The notes under the pieces: generated by a model
Databases searched by the model: none
Seen by the model: only the letters and a program-made list of their open reading frames with translations
Told to the model about the DNA's origin: nothing
Shown here: positions 1 to 7,804 of the stretch, in pieces
Position numbering within the stretch: the first letter of the stretch is position 1
Layout: every line of letters starts with the position of its first letter
Made by a program: the position numbers and the translations under genes
From: a virus
Virus record (IMG/VR): IMGVR_UViG_3300020051_001561
Span: 1-62,215 of that record
Length of the DNA: 62,215 nt
Strand: one strand, 5' to 3'

Positions 1-1643
1 GTACCTCTAACAACTTCAACCTTCATTGGGTCGGTATTAGTAACCTTTGCAACATTAACAGGAATGATGGCACTTGGTACTACACCTGAGCCTGAACCCG
101 AACCTGAATTAGAACCACCTAAACCAGATACATTCGCAAGGGCATTTCTAGCTCTACTTCTAGCATTTGTCAAATCAGCACTCAAATCAGCTTTGGCAAT
201 TTTTGCATATGCATTAACCGCGGCACCATAGAAAGCATCACCAATCCCATCAACACCACTGGTTGCAAAATGTTCAAATACACTTGTAAATCCCTCCACA
301 CCTTCTTTGAATATTGTATCTACCGTACCAAATACTTTTATCATATTTTTCTCGTTTATAACACTACCTATAACCTTACTTATTTCTGTTGCCGCAGATA
401 AAGTAGTTTCCTCAATTTTTCCATATTTAGCAGAACCAGCAATCTCAGCTGAAACTCTCCTTGCTGGTTCTTCTAATGTTTTTTGGATTACTTCTAATAC
501 AGTCAATTGTTCTTTAGCAACATCTAAGGCTGACATATTTGCAGTCTCCGAACGTTCTCTAAGTTCCTTTATTTGGTCTTTTGTTAAGTCCGTTGCAGAA
601 ACTAATTCAGTAAACTTTTTACCATCTTCGTCCTCACGCTGGAAAGTAAATTTTAACTCACCACCATCGAACTGACCGATATTTGCCAACATTTCTTTGG
701 TCTCATCATCATAACCACCTAAAATATCTAATTGAGATAACGCTTCTTGACGTTGTGCAGATTTGACTGCAGTATTGGCTAACTCCTCATAATCCATACC
801 AAGAGCGTTTGCTTGAGCCCTTAACCTTCTCATTTCAGTGGCAGATATGGCAAAGTCACCCGTTTCAGAATTAAATGATACCGCAGCACTCGCAGCATTT
901 ACAATAGACTCTTGAAGACCATCGATGTCATTTTGAGCCATGTTCATTAATTGGAACGGGTCTGCTAATGCACCAACAGCTCCACCCAACATTTGGAACT
1001 CAGCAGCTAAATTAATAGCCTCAGAAGGGTCAAGTAATTTACCCGCTAAACTTGTAACATCAGCCATGTTAATTCTCAAAGCTTGAGAACGAGCAACCAT
1101 ATTAGTAAATCCTTCAACACCATTCCTAAAATTATAAGAGTTGATGAGTTTTACATTATCTCCAACAGTTTTCAAGAATTGACCGGTATTTAGACCTAAA
1201 GACGCTGCTCTTTTACGTGCACTTTCAATTTGTTCGGCGGCTTGTGTTGGACCAACACCAATTGAATCAAAACCTTCAACAAGTGTAGCCATTTCTTCAG
1301 CAGTAAGATTTGTGGCCTTTTGTATTGCGATAAAATCAGTTAACTGTTTATTAGTCAAAGTAACATTTCTTTGCATAATACTACCAATCGCAGCCATCTG
1401 TACCCCAACTTCAGTTGCACTAACACCTAACGCCGTAAGGTCTTTTACTGATTGTGAAATAGTCTTTTGCATTTCTTGGGACGCTTTAGCTCCCTGACCA
1501 AAAACATCCGCAGTTACTGACTTAGCAGCACTGTCAAATTCAAAAATCGCCGAACGTAGTTCTTTAGTATATTGAATGGCACTACTAATCGCGTCATTCA
1601 AATCTTTAGGACCACCACCACCACTGTTATCTTGTAAAAACAT
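1..1643 (-). CDS. Tail tape measure protein, N-terminal part (cut by window edge)
   Basis: Reading the minus strand from ATG at 1643 gives an open frame that runs off the left edge (about 547 codons visible). The translation is Ala/Gln/Glu-rich and mostly helical, with phrases such as ALADPFQLMNMAQNDIDGL and ATEMRRLRAQANALGMDYEEL. These are typical of phage tape measure proteins, which set tail length inside the tube. A Gly/Ser-rich stretch (GGSNSGSGSGSG) occurs near the visible end. It lies directly downstream of the gp26/gp51-like pair, the usual place for a tape measure in contractile phages. A TATTTATA motif sits 15 nt before the start. The T4 equivalent would be gp29, but the visible sequence looks more like long tape measures of other myoviruses. 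Family call is by composition and position, not by a diagnostic motif. Confidence 0.75.
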   Translation of the reverse strand, partial: MFLQDNSGGGGPKDLNDAISSAIQYTKELRSAIFEFDSAAKSVTADVFGQGAKASQEMQKTISQSVKDLTALGVSATEVGVQMAAIGSIMQRNVTLTNKQLTDFIAIQKATNLTAEEMATLVEGFDSIGVGPTQAAEQIESARKRAASLGLNTGQFLKTVGDNVKLINSYNFRNGVEGFTNMVARSQALRINMADVTSLAGKLLDPSEAINLAAEFQMLGGAVGALADPFQLMNMAQNDIDGLQESIVNAASAAVSFNSETGDFAISATEMRRLRAQANALGMDYEELANTAVKSAQRQEALSQLDILGGYDDETKEMLANIGQFDGGELKFTFQREDEDGKKFTELVSATDLTKDQIKELRERSETANMSALDVAKEQLTVLEVIQKTLEEPARRVSAEIAGSAKYGKIEETTLSAATEISKVIGSVINEKNMIKVFGTVDTIFKEGVEGFTSVFEHFATSGVDGIGDAFYGAAVNAYAKIAKADLSADLTNARSRARNALANVSGLGGSNSGSGSGSGVVPSAIIPVNVAKVTNTDPMKVEVVRG

Positions 1644-1658
1644 TTAGACTATTTTACT

Positions 1659-1666
1659 TATAAATA
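1659..1666 (-). promoter_or_regulatory. TATTTATA late-promoter-like motif, tape measure gene
   Basis: The coding strand reads TATTTATA with 15 nt between it and the ATG at 1643. It overlaps the stop region of the gp51-like gene. Confidence 0.55.
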
Positions 1667-1668
1667 CC

Positions 1669-1821
1669 TTAACGTGAACTTTGTCTACGTTTCTCGTTCA
1701 ACTTTTCCATATCATCAATATACTTTTTGATAAAATACTTCCTTTCGAACGTAGGCATTTTAAGAAGGTCAGAATAGGAGAACCCCAATTCTTTGACACA
1801 ATAATAAAACTCATCAAGCAT
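1669..1821 (-). CDS. Small tail-assembly protein, gp51-like / chaperone GT-like
   Basis: The 50-codon frame starts at ATG 1821 and reads MLDEFYYCVKELGFSYSDLL, followed by a basic helical part containing MPTFERKYFIKKYIDDMEKL. The pattern MP-x(3)-R-x-(Y/F)-F-I resembles small T4-like gp51 (baseplate hub assembly) proteins. The reading frame stays open well upstream of ATG 1821 and overlaps the end of the gp26-like gene in the +1 frame. It could therefore be made partly as a frameshift extension of that protein (see the slip site at 1849-1855). It sits between gp26-like and tape measure genes, exactly where many phages encode a G/GT frameshift pair. Function is inferred from position and a short motif. 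Confidence 0.6.
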   Translation of the reverse strand: MLDEFYYCVKELGFSYSDLLKMPTFERKYFIKKYIDDMEKLNEKRRQSSR

Positions 1822-1834
1822 AGCTTGACGGTAA

Positions 1835-2584
1835 TCAGAAGAAAGGACGAAAAAACTCCGCCCCGAAGGCGATACGAGTCGACACCTTTTCTCCTGACGG
1901 GGCTACAAAAACACGGTCCAAATCTAACTTCGGTTCCGCACCTTCCATTGTGTTTCTAATATACTTAGAATCTGCAATCGGAAGATTGACAATAGTTGAT
2001 GATATATCAGCCGGGTCCTTAGAACCATCAAACTCGACAATCATTTTTTCTAATCTCTTAGTAACCACAGGAGCAACCATACCATCAGGGTATGCGTCTC
2101 TCATCTTTTGAAGGTCTTGAATATCTCTTTGATTTAAGATACGACACTTAACCATTTTTTGACTAACAGGTAACATTAACTCAAATAAACCTTCACCGTT
2201 TGGTTCAATAGTTGTCGGTTTAACATTTAACTCATCCAATAAAATACTTTGTTCAAAGTCCTTCATTGTTTTAGGGTCACGAAGATTGAATGTGTATTCA
2301 GGACCGAATGAAGAGTTTCTTAAGAAAATAAGTATTGCCTCAACATCACACTCCAACAATTCCATTGGGTCAAAACCAGGCTCATAAATTTTATTTCTTA
2401 ATAAAGTCATAATGATGTTGTCACCATTTCTTTGACCCAACAAAGTATTTTCATCCTGAGCTGTTAAATAACCTACTTTAATTGAGGACTTCCCACTTTT
2501 ATAGTACTTACCCTTCGAAGGTAATTGTACCACGTCATGAGGTAGGTTGAAGTCTTGTTGTCCGTATTGTGCTGCGTTGTCCAT
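1835..2584 (-). CDS. Baseplate hub protein, gp26-like (T4_baseplate family)
   Basis: The protein has 249 aa. The N-terminal region LPSKGKYYKSGKSSIKVGYL followed by TAQDENTLL matches the conserved start of T4-like gp26 proteins (LPS-K-G-x-x-Y ... L-T-x-x-E). The C-terminus GAEFFRPFF resembles the FFxP ending of that family. T4 gp26 (208 aa) belongs to the central hub of the baseplate. The start is ATG 2584, with a hairpin and a weaker CATTTATA motif upstream at 2633-2640. The gene ends 13 nt before the ATG of the gp51-like frame, and the two frames overlap if frameshifting occurs. In phages outside T4 the same position is held by the tape-measure chaperone gpG, so a chaperone role is an alternative. 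Confidence 0.65.
   Translation of the reverse strand: MDNAAQYGQQDFNLPHDVVQLPSKGKYYKSGKSSIKVGYLTAQDENTLLGQRNGDNIIMTLLRNKIYEPGFDPMELLECDVEAILIFLRNSSFGPEYTFNLRDPKTMKDFEQSILLDELNVKPTTIEPNGEGLFELMLPVSQKMVKCRILNQRDIQDLQKMRDAYPDGMVAPVVTKRLEKMIVEFDGSKDPADISSTIVNLPIADSKYIRNTMEGAEPKLDLDRVFVAPSGEKVSTRIAFGAEFFRPFF
1849..1855 (-). other. Candidate programmed +1 frameshift site
   Basis: The coding strand near the 3' end of the gp26-like gene reads GAG TTT TTT CGT CCT TTC TTC TGA. Re-pairing of Phe-tRNA from UUU to UUC at TTTTTTC moves the ribosome +1 into a frame that is open through the gp51-like ORF. The fusion would be about 304 aa. The downstream frame has no stop before its own ATG. A sequencing indel or simple overlap of two genes is also possible. 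Confidence 0.4.
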
Positions 2585-2596
2585 ATCTTATATAAT

Positions 2597-2629
2597 AAAA
2601 AAACCATAGAGAGTCTCCCCTCTATGGTT
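2597..2629 (-). terminator. Rho-independent terminator after tail tube gene
   Basis: Ten-base arms AACCATAGAG (2602-2611) and CTCTATGGTT (2620-2629) form a stem with an 8-nt loop. On the minus strand it is followed by a run of T. It lies between the tube gene and the gp26-like gene. Confidence 0.75.
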
Positions 2630-2665
2630 AAATATAAATGAACTGATTTTTTCGTAAATAGTATA

Positions 2666-3154
2666 TTAGTAAACTAAAATACATCTATCAGGACGTAATG
2701 TCGCCGTGATAGTTGCAATACCATCATCACCATAACCAAGTGAATCAAAGTTCACGTCAGTTAGGAATGTTCCTTGTAAAATCCACTTTTCTACTGCCAC
2801 ACCTGTTGGGTCTAACATTTCCAAGTTGATATTTTTCTTATAACCTGCAGCGTATCCCATACGACCAGTTACAGATTCAGCGTGTAAACGAACCCACTCC
2901 ATTAACGCTTGAGAAGCTGAAGGACCGATTGGGTCACGGAATGTTACGTTTAGTGTGTTCCAAGTAAATCTACCTGCAACATATGTTGAAGTATTCAAGA
3001 ATGGAACTTCAACAGAATTGATTGATACTTGTGGACGTGAAGTTGACTCCACATACCAAGAGTTGATACCCAATGAAGAATCAAAGGTCATGATGAACCT
3101 ATTTTTTCTTTTTGGTTCATAAGGTATCGGCATTTTCATTAATAAATCAGCCAT
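2666..3154 (-). CDS. gp19: Tail tube protein, gp19-like
   Basis: The protein has 162 aa, the same size as T4 gp19 (163 aa). It has the layout of phage tube proteins: an N-terminal strand with RKNRFIMTF, then SRPQVSINSVEVPFLNT, then TWNTLNVTFRDPIGPSASQA, then MLDPTGVAVEKWILQGTF. T4-like tubes share the order basic RxxRF, SxP, 'lNvTFRDp' and WxLxGxF. It polymerises into the inner tail tube. A terminator follows and a TATTTATA motif lies 35 nt before ATG 3154. The neighbouring sheath gene supports the call, but here a HAD enzyme gene separates the two. Confidence 0.9.
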   Translation of the reverse strand: MADLLMKMPIPYEPKRKNRFIMTFDSSLGINSWYVESTSRPQVSINSVEVPFLNTSTYVAGRFTWNTLNVTFRDPIGPSASQALMEWVRLHAESVTGRMGYAAGYKKNINLEMLDPTGVAVEKWILQGTFLTDVNFDSLGYGDDGIATITATLRPDRCILVY

Positions 3155-3189
3155 TGTATTTTTGTTTTTATATTTTTTTGTTTATTACT

Positions 3190-3197
3190 TATAAATA
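3190..3197 (-). promoter_or_regulatory. TATTTATA late-promoter-like motif, tail tube gene
   Basis: TATTTATA on the coding strand, 35 nt before the ATG at 3154, followed by an A-rich leader typical of this genome. Confidence 0.6.
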
Positions 3198-3270
3198 GTT
3201 GGAGTAGTGAAAATTTTTCTATTTACTTTGTTTTGAAAAACCACATTATATAGAAGCTAACTATAAATTT

Positions 3271-4122
3271 TTATACTTCTTTTTTCTCTCCTCCTTTAGT
3301 TAAATAAGTTTTTACTGGTTTATCATCCTTATATTCTTTATCTAAGAAATTCTTAATGCTTTCAATATTTCCTGGGTCATCATCAGAAAAACCAATCATA
3401 GGAACGAAATTATTTTTAATGTCGTTCTTAAAGAAAGCTCTCTGATTTAATTTACCAGCCATATCCTTTACATAAGAGATAAAGTTTTTAAGGGCTTTTA
3501 TCTTTCCTTCTTCAGGGTTCGCAGCACTACCTTCACCATAAGTTACTGGGTGGAACTTTAATAAGTCCAAATACGATTCAACTATATCATCATCAGTCAT
3601 TTCGTCCTCACCAGAGATGTCTCTAAAATTCTTGAGGTTTGAGATTAATTCTTCTTTATTAATACCCTTGTGATTAGTCATAATCATATTATATACAGCA
3701 TCTTTTAATACCGAAGGTGTGTGTCCACGTGCCGTGATAATTGAGAAAATTGAACCTCCATTGATTGCCTCAACAAAATCATCCCATGAAGGACCCGTCT
3801 CAGCAACCATTGCATCAACAATAAATTGTGAGTCACCTTCAGTAGTGAAGTTTCTATAAGGGTTTTCGGCGTAACCAACAATAGTATCACCTTTATAATC
3901 AAAAGGTTCTTTACCTAAAACCCCACGATATTCTGCGAAGTCCTCAGTAGACATACCCACTTCTTTACCGTCCTCAGTTTGAACGATGATTTGTGTAGGC
4001 ATCATCAAAATGTTGTCATCCCAGTCAAAAGCATAATACTTCATATTAGGATTACCCGCTTCGTCAAAACCCTCATTGAGTTGTTTTTCCTCAATATATT
4101 CTCTTAAGATACTACGAATCAT
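3271..4122 (-). CDS. HAD-superfamily hydrolase with capsid-targeting-like N-terminus
   Basis: The protein has 283 aa. Motif I is FDWDDNIL with D33 and D35 as nucleophile and acid/base. Motif II is SIITARG and motif IV is GFSDDDPGN. All fit the HAD fold of phosphatases and nucleotidases. The first 18 residues, MIRSILREYIEEKQLNEG, form an amphipathic segment with I/L-x-E sites (IEE|K, LNE|G). These resemble the capsid-targeting peptides of T4 internal proteins and the consensus cut by the gp21 protease. The start codon overlaps the preceding stop (TAATG). It lies between tube and sheath genes, so it is expressed with virion proteins. The substrate is unknown; packaging in the head is inference. 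Confidence 0.7.
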   Translation of the reverse strand: MIRSILREYIEEKQLNEGFDEAGNPNMKYYAFDWDDNILMMPTQIIVQTEDGKEVGMSTEDFAEYRGVLGKEPFDYKGDTIVGYAENPYRNFTTEGDSQFIVDAMVAETGPSWDDFVEAINGGSIFSIITARGHTPSVLKDAVYNMIMTNHKGINKEELISNLKNFRDISGEDEMTDDDIVESYLDLLKFHPVTYGEGSAANPEEGKIKALKNFISYVKDMAGKLNQRAFFKNDIKNNFVPMIGFSDDDPGNIESIKNFLDKEYKDDKPVKTYLTKGGEKKEV

Positions 4123-4265
4123 TACTTTGTCTCGTTTAGTCTCTCAATTAATCTTTCTAATTGTTCTTCTGAAATCACAATGTTTTGTGGTTTTTCAGAA
4201 AATGTTTTTACACCATTGTTCTCAACATTTAGGTGTTCCATTAAGTTTGATTTCTTAAATTCCAT
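4122..4265 (-). CDS. Small protein of 47 aa with SEEQLERL motif
   Basis: ATG at 4265, stop at 4122-4124 sharing one base with the next ATG (TAATG). The product is hydrophilic and ends with VISEEQLERLIERLNETK. This resembles the ITEEQLEQI and ITESQLQKL starts of the proteins at 51987 and 59629. No known domain. Translational coupling to the HAD enzyme suggests they are made together. Confidence 0.6.
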   Translation of the reverse strand: MEFKKSNLMEHLNVENNGVKTFSEKPQNIVISEEQLERLIERLNETK

Positions 4266-4300
4266 GTTCTTATTTTAATTAAACGTTTAATAAGGCTAAT

Positions 4301-4323
4301 GGGGGTCACCATCGGTAACCCCC
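4301..4323 (-). terminator. Hairpin after the sheath gene
   Basis: Ten-base arms GGGGGTTACC and GGTGACCCCC (one G-U pair) around a 3-nt loop lie 20 nt after the sheath stop on the minus strand. The following T-run is weak, so it may attenuate or protect mRNA ends rather than terminate fully. Confidence 0.5.
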
Positions 4324-4342
4324 AATTTATAAATATATCAAA

Positions 4343-7300
4343 TTAGATATCTTCGAAAGATGCTCCCGTTGGAGTAATCAAGAACTCAATATCGATGAAT
4401 TCAAGTGCTCTCGTTGGTTTCAAGTAGATTTTACCTGTCAATTGGTTATTATCCAAATCTTCAGGTGTGTTTTCTACAACCACACGGAAGTCGATTAAAC
4501 CTCTGTCTCTTCTAATAGAGTCTAAGATTGGGTTAACCGCATCTAAGAAGTCTTGTCTTACTTGGTCATCGTTCTGTTCGAACAACAATCTTACCGCTAC
4601 CGCCGAAATCAACTTACGAGCTTGTAACAACAATCTTCTTACATTAATTCTGTCAAGTGCAGATTCTCTAATTTGTAGAGTCTTATTACCCCAAATTACT
4701 GTACCCACATCTGAGAATGTTGCGATTGGGTTCAATCTACCTTGGTATAATGTATCTCTATCTTCTTGAGTTAACTTCTTACGTGCTTTAACAGCATTTA
4801 CCAAACCTCTTGTGTAACCCGCAGTTGCGAACCAAGGGAATGCGATGTTATCTGTTAACGCTAAGTTCTTAACAACCTCTGCCGTTGGTGGGATGTAGAT
4901 TTGTGTGTTGTTCACACTATCCCTTGTCAATACCCATGGGTAGTAAGTTGCCGTGTAGTTCGAATCTATATCTGACTCTTCTAAGTTATCCACTGCTTCA
5001 TCAGGGTAGATGAAATCTGTTTCGAACGCTGAAGTATTAGGAACAAACATGTTGTAATCAGGAGTTGTACAGATGTAAATTGAATCTGCTCTATCTGTTT
5101 CAATCATGTCAATCGCCTCTTCAACCAAGTTTGAGTGATTAGTGTAATCAATACCTGGTGTTGTGAAAATATTAATGTTCACTGCTTCAGGGTTTTCGAA
5201 TGTTTTCTGACCCATTAAGTAAGCGTAGTAATCAGTGTTTGCCCAATCAGTTGAGTTTTCACCAACAGTGATTTGTTTGAATTGTCCCCATCCTGTTGCA
5301 GTTGGGAATGACACTGAAGGTGCTGCACCTAATAAGTAACCTGTACCACCCAATCTAAATGAATCTTGATTTGAACGGAACTCTCTGTAGATATCCCATC
5401 CGTCAAAACCACCTTTAGGTAATAATGTGAACTTACGAGCATTTAATCTGTAGTAAGGGTTTGATTGTGATGTTGGTTCACTTCTGAATTCTGCATCACC
5501 CACTTCAAACGCCGTTTCACCTGAAGTCACATATTGACCTGAAATCGTTACTACTGTTGCTCCTGAATCCATGTGGAAACCTTTTGTAAGGTATGCCCAA
5601 TTGTTACCTTCAGTAGCAGTACCCAAGTTAGTTGGGTTTTGTTTACCTTTATACATAAAGAAGTCAGAATCAATACCTACAGTATTTGAAATACCTAAGT
5701 AAGTCTTTCTTACTTTATCACCTGCACTTCTTGAGATGTTACTACCACCTGTAGATGTACCGAATGGTGGGTTGTAAACTACCTCACCTGGTGTATTATA
5801 TTTTGTTTTGTATGCAATGAATGGACTCTTAGCTCCTGAGTACTCTCTAAAGTCGTAACCTTCGAAACCACAAGGAAGTGCATCTACAGGTGCATCTTCA
5901 TCCATTTCCAACATAATAAATTTAGACTTAAGTTCAAACTCTCCATTAGCAGTACCGACTTTCTTAGCTACATATCCATTTTCACCTGGACTCATTGTAC
6001 AGTTAGTGAATTTCTCAATAACTACAGGGTTTGCATCTGTATCAAAGAAATCACGAACGATGATGTCGAACGTTGAATTAGCAAATGAGATGTTAGCAAT
6101 AGAAATCTTAACTTGGTTGTTAGCTGCATTACCATCAGAAATTAAGATAAATCTAAATAGTCTATCAACTTGTGAACCTCTCAATTCTGAAACCACAAAC
6201 GGAGTGTGTGGTGTTTGATATTGTTCCAAGTACCAACCGATTGAACTATTAGTTGCGTTATCTTCTCTTGCCGATGGAAGAGCAACTAAATCACAGTTAA
6301 GACCACGAATTTTACCTTTTCTATAACCTTCAGTTAATAATGAGTAATAAACCTCTTCCGCAAATAATGGGAACTCATTTCTACTCTTACCAAAGTTTGT
6401 ACCACCAAATACTTTATTGATGTAGTTAGTATCTGATAAAGTGAACGATGTTTTGAATGTGAAGTTATCACCGTCATTCGTTACACCTGAAATACCAAAT
6501 GAAGAATATGGGTTTTTCTGAACATCAGCATAATCACCTGAACAATCCATAATAACTTGTGAAACACCACTAGCCATGTAAACAGGACCACCATCGTTAT
6601 TATCGTTGATACCTCTTGAACGAAGTGTTGCCACAACTACATCATTGTACTCAGTAAATGCGGTTGCGTTATACGATAACACTGAACCACTTAAAGTACC
6701 TGAGAAGTTACCACCACCTAAGTCTGTGAAGTCAGAGTTCATAACAACATTGAATGAAATACCTGAGTAATTATCTTGTGAACCTGGTTCGAAACATGCG
6801 TAGTACCAAGGGTCCATTAATGAATCGTCGTAATCCGCAACTGAATCGTATAGACCGTCAACAGATAAGAAGTTATTATCATCTGAAATAGTGTACCCAG
6901 CACCAGTAAATGAATTATACACAGCATCTGTAACCACACCCCATTGTGCACCTGTAGTAGCACTTAATGAGTTATCTAATATTAGACTGTGAACAAATGT
7001 TTGTAATTGACCCGACATTGTTGTTGAGTCACCATTGTATAATTGAATACTATCGTTAATGTAATCATTTAATGGAGATGAGAATGCCCCCGTGAACTCA
7101 ACAGTACTTGTTGAACCTGTCGAACCAGTAAAGGTAACAGACCATGTAGAGAGAGTAGGGGTATCTAATGTTGAGGGGTCTAAGTTTGCTTGAGTTGTAA
7201 TAGACCAAGACGGACCAGCATCGTAACCTGATAAACCTAATACTCTGGTTACAAATAATTGGTTTGATTGTTGTAAATACGCCTTCGCTATGTAAGCGGC

Positions 7301-7528
7301 TTCATATTTTGGAATCTGCGTGTTTACAAATTTTGTTGGATTTGTTCCTCCGAAGTAAGCTTGAAATTCGTCGAAGTTGGAGATGAATATAGGTTCGAAT
7401 GCTGGACCCGATAAGGTCTCACCAACAATACCCATAGTAGTTACACCTACACTCTGTGCCACGAAACTCAAGTCTCTTTCTGATGTATAAACACCCGGAG
7501 AAACGAAAACTTTGTTTGAACTTGCCAT
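4343..7528 (-). CDS. gp18: Tail sheath protein, gp18-like, enlarged
   Basis: The protein has 1061 aa against 659 in T4 gp18. The N-terminus FVSPGVYTSERDLSF is the classic sheath start (sPGVy..E.D.S). The C-terminal 200 residues contain a conserved sheath core: NPIATFSDVGTVIWGNKTL, INVRRLLLQARK and FRVVVENTPEDLDNNQL, followed by an IDIEF strand. The central region (roughly residues 120-650) is a large, Asp/Asn/Ser/Gly-rich insertion, probably surface-exposed extra domains. The sheath contracts to drive the tube through the envelope. A TATTTATA motif lies 31 nt before ATG 7528, and the leader is A-rich. Confidence 0.92.
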   Translation of the reverse strand: MASSNKVFVSPGVYTSERDLSFVAQSVGVTTMGIVGETLSGPAFEPIFISNFDEFQAYFGGTNPTKFVNTQIPKYEAAYIAKAYLQQSNQLFVTRVLGLSGYDAGPSWSITTQANLDPSTLDTPTLSTWSVTFTGSTGSTSTVEFTGAFSSPLNDYINDSIQLYNGDSTTMSGQLQTFVHSLILDNSLSATTGAQWGVVTDAVYNSFTGAGYTISDDNNFLSVDGLYDSVADYDDSLMDPWYYACFEPGSQDNYSGISFNVVMNSDFTDLGGGNFSGTLSGSVLSYNATAFTEYNDVVVATLRSRGINDNNDGGPVYMASGVSQVIMDCSGDYADVQKNPYSSFGISGVTNDGDNFTFKTSFTLSDTNYINKVFGGTNFGKSRNEFPLFAEEVYYSLLTEGYRKGKIRGLNCDLVALPSAREDNATNSSIGWYLEQYQTPHTPFVVSELRGSQVDRLFRFILISDGNAANNQVKISIANISFANSTFDIIVRDFFDTDANPVVIEKFTNCTMSPGENGYVAKKVGTANGEFELKSKFIMLEMDEDAPVDALPCGFEGYDFREYSGAKSPFIAYKTKYNTPGEVVYNPPFGTSTGGSNISRSAGDKVRKTYLGISNTVGIDSDFFMYKGKQNPTNLGTATEGNNWAYLTKGFHMDSGATVVTISGQYVTSGETAFEVGDAEFRSEPTSQSNPYYRLNARKFTLLPKGGFDGWDIYREFRSNQDSFRLGGTGYLLGAAPSVSFPTATGWGQFKQITVGENSTDWANTDYYAYLMGQKTFENPEAVNINIFTTPGIDYTNHSNLVEEAIDMIETDRADSIYICTTPDYNMFVPNTSAFETDFIYPDEAVDNLEESDIDSNYTATYYPWVLTRDSVNNTQIYIPPTAEVVKNLALTDNIAFPWFATAGYTRGLVNAVKARKKLTQEDRDTLYQGRLNPIATFSDVGTVIWGNKTLQIRESALDRINVRRLLLQARKLISAVAVRLLFEQNDDQVRQDFLDAVNPILDSIRRDRGLIDFRVVVENTPEDLDNNQLTGKIYLKPTRALEFIDIEFLITPTGASFEDI

Positions 7529-7559
7529 GTTTTTTAATTTCTTAAGAATTTATTTTTAT

Positions 7560-7567
7560 TATAAATA
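7560..7567 (-). promoter_or_regulatory. TATTTATA late-promoter-like motif, sheath gene
   Basis: TATTTATA on the coding strand, 31 nt before ATG 7528. Leader is almost only A and T. Confidence 0.6.
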
Positions 7568-7599
7568 TTTCGAAAAATCTTAAAAAACATTTACACCAG

Positions 7600-7620
7600 C
7601 CCTATATTTATCGATTAGGG
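7600..7620. promoter_or_regulatory. Small inverted repeat with embedded TATTTATC
   Basis: Arms CCCTA (7600-7604) and TAGGG (7616-7620) flank TATTTATC (7605-7612, plus strand), 41 nt before the start of the RHH-like gene at 7654. It could be the promoter and an operator for that gene, possibly autoregulated. Arms are only 5 bp. Confidence 0.3.
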
Positions 7621-7653
7621 AGAATTTTTTCTGCCTTTTTTCACACTAATATT

Positions 7654-7803
7654 ATGAAAGACATAAAGAATATTAAGATATCTACAGAGGTTCACTCAAC
7701 ACTAAAAGAGTATTGTGATGAGAATGGATTGAAGATGTATAAGTTTTTGGAGAAGTTAATTATGGACAAATGTTCTCGTCCAAAAGATATCTACGGTGAA
7801 TAA
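7654..7803 (+). CDS. Ribbon-helix-helix-like small DNA-binding protein
   Basis: ATG 7654 to TAA 7801-7803 encodes 49 aa. The sequence IKISTEVHSTLKEYCDENGL followed by KMYKFLEKLI has the RHH pattern: a short strand, then helix with LKxYxxxxG, then a second helix ending FLEKLI. RHH proteins bind operators as dimers. It is the only plus-strand gene among minus-strand tail genes and is convergent with the gp15-like gene (1 nt gap). Its target is unknown; the inverted repeat upstream is a candidate. Confidence 0.6.
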   Translation: MKDIKNIKISTEVHSTLKEYCDENGLKMYKFLEKLIMDKCSRPKDIYGE

Positions 7804-7804
7804 A

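Noticed and set aside
1849-1855. Reading the gp26/gp51 junction as a certain frameshift
   Set aside because: Cannot be separated here from two overlapping genes or a sequencing indel, so it is given only as a candidate.
1681-1959. Plus-strand frame of 92 codons
   Set aside because: Lies antisense to the gp26/gp51-like genes, which have better motif and neighbourhood support.
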